From Virgibacillus indicus (GTDB lineage Bacteria; Bacillota; Bacilli; Bacillales; Amphibacillaceae): DNA of 64,000 bases. The notes beneath the pieces are model-generated. The model saw only the letters and a program-made list of their open reading frames with translations. It was not told where the DNA came from and did no database searches. Below, one piece after another: positions 61,373 through 64,000 of the stretch (its first letter is position 1; every line of letters begins with the position of its first letter). Where the stretch lies: assembly GCF_002266285.1 (NCBI RefSeq), contig NZ_NPMS01000003.1:1-64000 (forward strand), written 5' to 3'. Made by a program: the position numbers and the translations under genes.

Positions 61373-62656
61373 ATGTTGAAAGATATAACGGTCATTCTTG
61401 TTCATTATTCTAATCAGCCTATATTGAACAAGGCTTTAACCTCTTTAAAACAAATCGGTTCCAGGCTGGAGAAAGTAATTGTCATTCAGGAAAGGCAAAT
61501 ACCCTTAGGCAGTACGGATGGATGTGAATGGTTAGAAGGATTCGAATCTATTATTGCCGACCATAGTGATATTGGGATAACATTGAATAATATCATTCAG
61601 CAAATAACCAGCAAATACGTATTATTTCTTGAAAAAACTGACTATCTATCATCATATGATGTTATTGATTCCATGCTGCCATCAGATCAAAGACCAATTT
61701 TAGGAACGACCTATTACAATCAAAACATAGCAATTCAGAGACCTTTCCTCGTTCTTACCTCATACCTTCAAAAGGGAAACTTGTTACCTGATTACGAGGT
61801 CCCATTCAAAGAGTCACTTTTATCAGCCTGGCTTTCAAGTATCGATAACTCCAATAAAACCTTTAAAAATGGTTTTGTTAGGCAATTAGGAAAAAATAGT
61901 TCAATAAATACTTTAAAGAGAAATGAGTTTATACAGAAATATCAGCTTGAAAAAGTAAAAACAAATCATCCAAGCCTTTCCGTTATTATCTCAAATTATA
62001 ATATGGAAAAGTATGTAGGAACAGCCATTACTTCATGCCTGCTGCAAAATGAACAATTGGAACAGATTTTGATTATGGATGATGGATCTACAGACAACTC
62101 CTTAGAAAAGCTTAGGCGATGGAATAATGAGGAGCGGATAATGGTATTAAATAAAAAGAATGAAGGGAAGGCAAGGGCTTTAAATGATTTATTGCCACAT
62201 GTTACTTCAGACTTTATATTGGAGCTTGATGCTGATGATTGGCTTGATCCGGATGCTGTTTCCATTATTAAAAAACATTTATCAGTTCTGCCTGATGATG
62301 CATCAGTATTATACGGGAATTTTAGAAAGTGGAAACAGTTAGGAACGGATGTCGCTTTTAAAGGGATAGCGAAAGGAACTGTCATCAATGGGAAAAGGGA
62401 CTTACTCACATATCGTTTTCCGCTTTGCCCAAGGATTTACCGGACAGTTTCATTAAAAAGCGCAGGAGGATTTCCGGTTAGTGAGTTTGAAGATGGGAGG
62501 CTTTATGAAGATGTAAGTGTATTGCATCGATTATTAAAGAAGGGTTCCAGATTGTTGTACCGTGATTTTACAGTATATAATGTACGAGAACACAAAGAAA
62601 GTATTACAAAAAGTCATCCTGCAAACTGGAATGACTTTTTAAAAACATTAAAGTAA
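61373..62656 (+). CDS. Family-2 glycosyltransferase with degenerate N-terminal GT domain
   Basis: 427 residues. The N-terminal ~190 residues read like a second, degenerate GT-A fold (DITVILVHYSNQPILNKALTSL, cut, without a DxD). The C-terminal GT2 domain (about 200-400) has SVIISNYNMEKYVG, MDDGSTDNS, ELDADDW (DxD) and LYEDVSVLHRLL. ATG with GGAGG 8 nt before. Next to cotZ and an aminotransferase/UDP-sugar dehydrogenase it likely decorates the spore surface. Confidence 0.85.
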   Translation: MLKDITVILVHYSNQPILNKALTSLKQIGSRLEKVIVIQERQIPLGSTDGCEWLEGFESIIADHSDIGITLNNIIQQITSKYVLFLEKTDYLSSYDVIDSMLPSDQRPILGTTYYNQNIAIQRPFLVLTSYLQKGNLLPDYEVPFKESLLSAWLSSIDNSNKTFKNGFVRQLGKNSSINTLKRNEFIQKYQLEKVKTNHPSLSVIISNYNMEKYVGTAITSCLLQNEQLEQILIMDDGSTDNSLEKLRRWNNEERIMVLNKKNEGKARALNDLLPHVTSDFILELDADDWLDPDAVSIIKKHLSVLPDDASVLYGNFRKWKQLGTDVAFKGIAKGTVINGKRDLLTYRFPLCPRIYRTVSLKSAGGFPVSEFEDGRLYEDVSVLHRLLKKGSRLLYRDFTVYNVREHKESITKSHPANWNDFLKTLK

Positions 62657-62687
62657 CCAAGGAAGCATATTTCTTTATATTGGAATT

Positions 62688-62728
62688 TAAAGGCCAGTAA
62701 AGAGCAATTTCTTAACTGGCCTTTGTTC
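62688..62728. terminator. Terminator between converging genes
   Basis: AAAGGCCAGT / ACTGGCCTTT perfect stem with A- and T-rich flanks. Confidence 0.85.
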
Positions 62729-62740
62729 TGGAGAAAATCC

Positions 62741-63865
62741 CTATGGAGCATCCTTTAAAAAATCTTTAATTGTTGAAATAATATGATCCTGTTTTTGATA
62801 TGACAGCATTGGGAAAATAGGAAGTGCCAGTACTCTGGCTGCTGCTTTCTCAGCAATAGGGAAATCACCTTCTTTATAACGAAGGTACTTGAAAGCCTTC
62901 TGCAGGTGTAGGGGGATGGGATAATAAATAGCTGAGGCAATATCATTACCTTTTAGTTTTGCGGCAAGGTCATCTCTTTTATCTAATTCAATACAATATT
63001 GATGAAAGGTGTGTTCCCGGTTTTTTGGAATTGACGGAGTTTTTAAGAATGAAGTAAGTTGCTCCGTATATCTTTTAGCGACTTCTTTTCTTTTATGCAG
63101 AAAAATATCCAAGTAATATAATTTAACCAGTAAAATTGCTGCCTGGAATTCATCAAGTCTGCTGTTCATACCAATAAGGGAATGGTGATATTTTGCTTCA
63201 GACCCATGATTCCTAAGTTTATAGATCCTTTCATAGACTTCCTTTTGATTTGTTGTTATAAGCCCGGCATCACCAAATGCGCCTAGATTCTTGGACGGAA
63301 AGAAAGAGAAACAGCCAATATCACCGATTGCTCCAACCCTTTTACCGTTATATTGGGTTCCAATAGCTTGGCACGCATCTTCTATAACTCTCAGATTATT
63401 ATTTTTTGCGATTTTCATGATTTCCCTCATATTCGCGGCTTTACCATACAAGTGTACTACCATTATAGCTTTAGTATGTGGGGTTATAGCTTCCTCAATT
63501 TTGGAGGGATCTATATTATAGGTATCTTCTTCGATATCAACAAAAACTGGCCTTGCACCTGCTTGGACAATTGCTTCCCCAGTAGCAATGAATGTAAATG
63601 GTGTTGTGATCACTTCATCACCTGGTCCAATGTCTAATGCTTGAAGCGATAATAATAAAGCATCTGTACCATTAGCAACTCCAAGTGCAAAGGAAGCACC
63701 TACATATTGCGCCACTAGTTTTTCTAACTTTTCACCTTTTTCCCCCAATATATATTCACCGCTGTCCAGAACCTCTATGAGCATTTCTAATATAGGTTTT
63801 CTCAGCAGGTTTAATTCTTCTTGTAAATCTACCATTGGTATCTTATTAAGCTTGTTGGTTGACAT
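62741..63865 (-). CDS. DegT/DnrJ/EryC1/StrS aminotransferase (SpsC-like)
   Basis: 374 residues, PLP-dependent sugar aminotransferase. VANGTDALLLSLQAL (cofactor phosphate loop), IEDACQAIGTQY (Asp-Ala-Cys stacking), FFPSKNLGAFGD (PLP Lys), FHQYCI and the Ala-rich C-terminus ALPIFPMLSYQ. The same family as SpsC of the B. subtilis spore polysaccharide operon; makes an amino- or diaminodideoxy-sugar nucleotide. ATG 63865; AAAGGGGGTG lies 11 nt upstream and overlaps the end of the preceding gene region. Confidence 0.93.
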   Translation of the reverse strand: MSTNKLNKIPMVDLQEELNLLRKPILEMLIEVLDSGEYILGEKGEKLEKLVAQYVGASFALGVANGTDALLLSLQALDIGPGDEVITTPFTFIATGEAIVQAGARPVFVDIEEDTYNIDPSKIEEAITPHTKAIMVVHLYGKAANMREIMKIAKNNNLRVIEDACQAIGTQYNGKRVGAIGDIGCFSFFPSKNLGAFGDAGLITTNQKEVYERIYKLRNHGSEAKYHHSLIGMNSRLDEFQAAILLVKLYYLDIFLHKRKEVAKRYTEQLTSFLKTPSIPKNREHTFHQYCIELDKRDDLAAKLKGNDIASAIYYPIPLHLQKAFKYLRYKEGDFPIAEKAAARVLALPIFPMLSYQKQDHIISTIKDFLKDAP

Positions 63866-63884
63866 TTTATTTAACACACCCCCT

Positions 63885-64000
63885 TTAAAGTCCAATCCCT
63901 TCATATTTAATACCTAATTGGGATATTTCATCTTTATTTAATTTGTTCCGTCCATCCAAAACAAACTTGCAATTACTAAATTGGCTGAAGTCAATCTTTG
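63885..64000 (-). CDS. UDP-glucose/UDP-sugar 6-dehydrogenase, 3' end (cut by window end)
   Basis: The last 38 codons of a frame entering from the right edge, ending at TAA 63887-63885. KFVLDGRNKLNKDEI, then LGIKYEGIGL, matches the C-terminal VLDGRN...GxxYxGIG tail of UDP-glucose/ManNAc dehydrogenases. It stops 19 nt before the aminotransferase ATG, so the two are probably one operon. Confidence 0.8.
   Translation of the reverse strand, partial: KIDFSQFSNCKFVLDGRNKLNKDEISQLGIKYEGIGL

Overview
The window looks like a chromosomal stretch from a low-GC, spore-forming, salt-adapted member of the Bacillaceae, in the Virgibacillus/Oceanobacillus/Lentibacillus neighbourhood. This is inferred from AT-rich DNA, strong AGGAGG-type ribosome binding sites with frequent GTG/TTG starts, spore-coat genes (CotF/YhcQ-like, CotY/CotZ-like), two BCCT osmolyte transporters (one behind a clean sigma-B-type promoter), an RsbR paralogue and a YhcR-like nuclease. 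No phage, plasmid or CRISPR array is visible. The clearest mobile DNA is the 3' part of a tnpB gene with its right-end RNA at the left edge.

Layout. 1-470: tnpB 3' part and right end. 590-3000: PadR regulator with a HAAS-type membrane partner, then an MFS pump. 3325-6900: YisP/squalene-synthase-like enzyme, RsbR paralogue, first BCCT transporter. 7063-11571: VTC-domain/DUF4956 pair, an OmpR-type two-component system with two small membrane-protein genes that share its promoter motif, and a further small membrane protein. 11677-15504: Gly/Pro-rich protein, a DHA2 drug pump behind a leader peptide and hairpin, a 52-bp tandem repeat block and a TipAL-type MerR regulator. 15629-19375: thiamine salvage cluster thiW/tenA-thiD-thiM-thiE with two TPP riboswitches. 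19561-20897: a collapsed ABC-LytTR locus. 20978-25153: assorted small genes, an APH-like kinase, a heptad-repeat coiled-coil protein, tRNA-Ala.

25349-33618: large secreted YhcR-like nuclease/nucleotidase, a polytopic membrane protein, a hairpin-rich repeat element, a YhdT-PanF pantothenate uptake pair, an SDR and a small Tyr/Pro-rich protein. 33680-39347: acetoacetyl-CoA synthetase, PfpI protein, and an operon coding for an ABC exporter plus a LytTR/DUF3021 regulatory pair. 39542-45834: second BCCT transporter, YueI, YfhD-like and AIM24 proteins, Aquifex-type aconitase with a tiny CxxCxGxG zinc protein, CotF-like coat protein. 46020-53674: TctA-type permease, lipoprotein hydrolase, MBL-fold, VOC, a DUF4309-GH3 fusion, a haem-copper-oxidase-like small protein, ExoA.

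53983-59158: a six-gene ytr-type operon (GntR regulator, two ABC systems, an exported protein) preceded by three near-identical TGTATTA-N6-TAATACA operators. 59164-64000: nucleotidyltransferase, thioredoxin-like protein, CotZ-like coat protein, two-module glycosyltransferase, a DegT/SpsC-like aminotransferase and the 3' end of a UDP-sugar dehydrogenase. The last four suggest a spore-surface glycan locus.

The most informative signals are in control regions: promoter-operator architectures legible from sequence (two-component, PadR, MerR, GntR, sigma-B, TPP riboswitches), one candidate attenuated drug pump, and one recent-looking deletion that fused two gene remnants. I see no single complete system that is clearly new.
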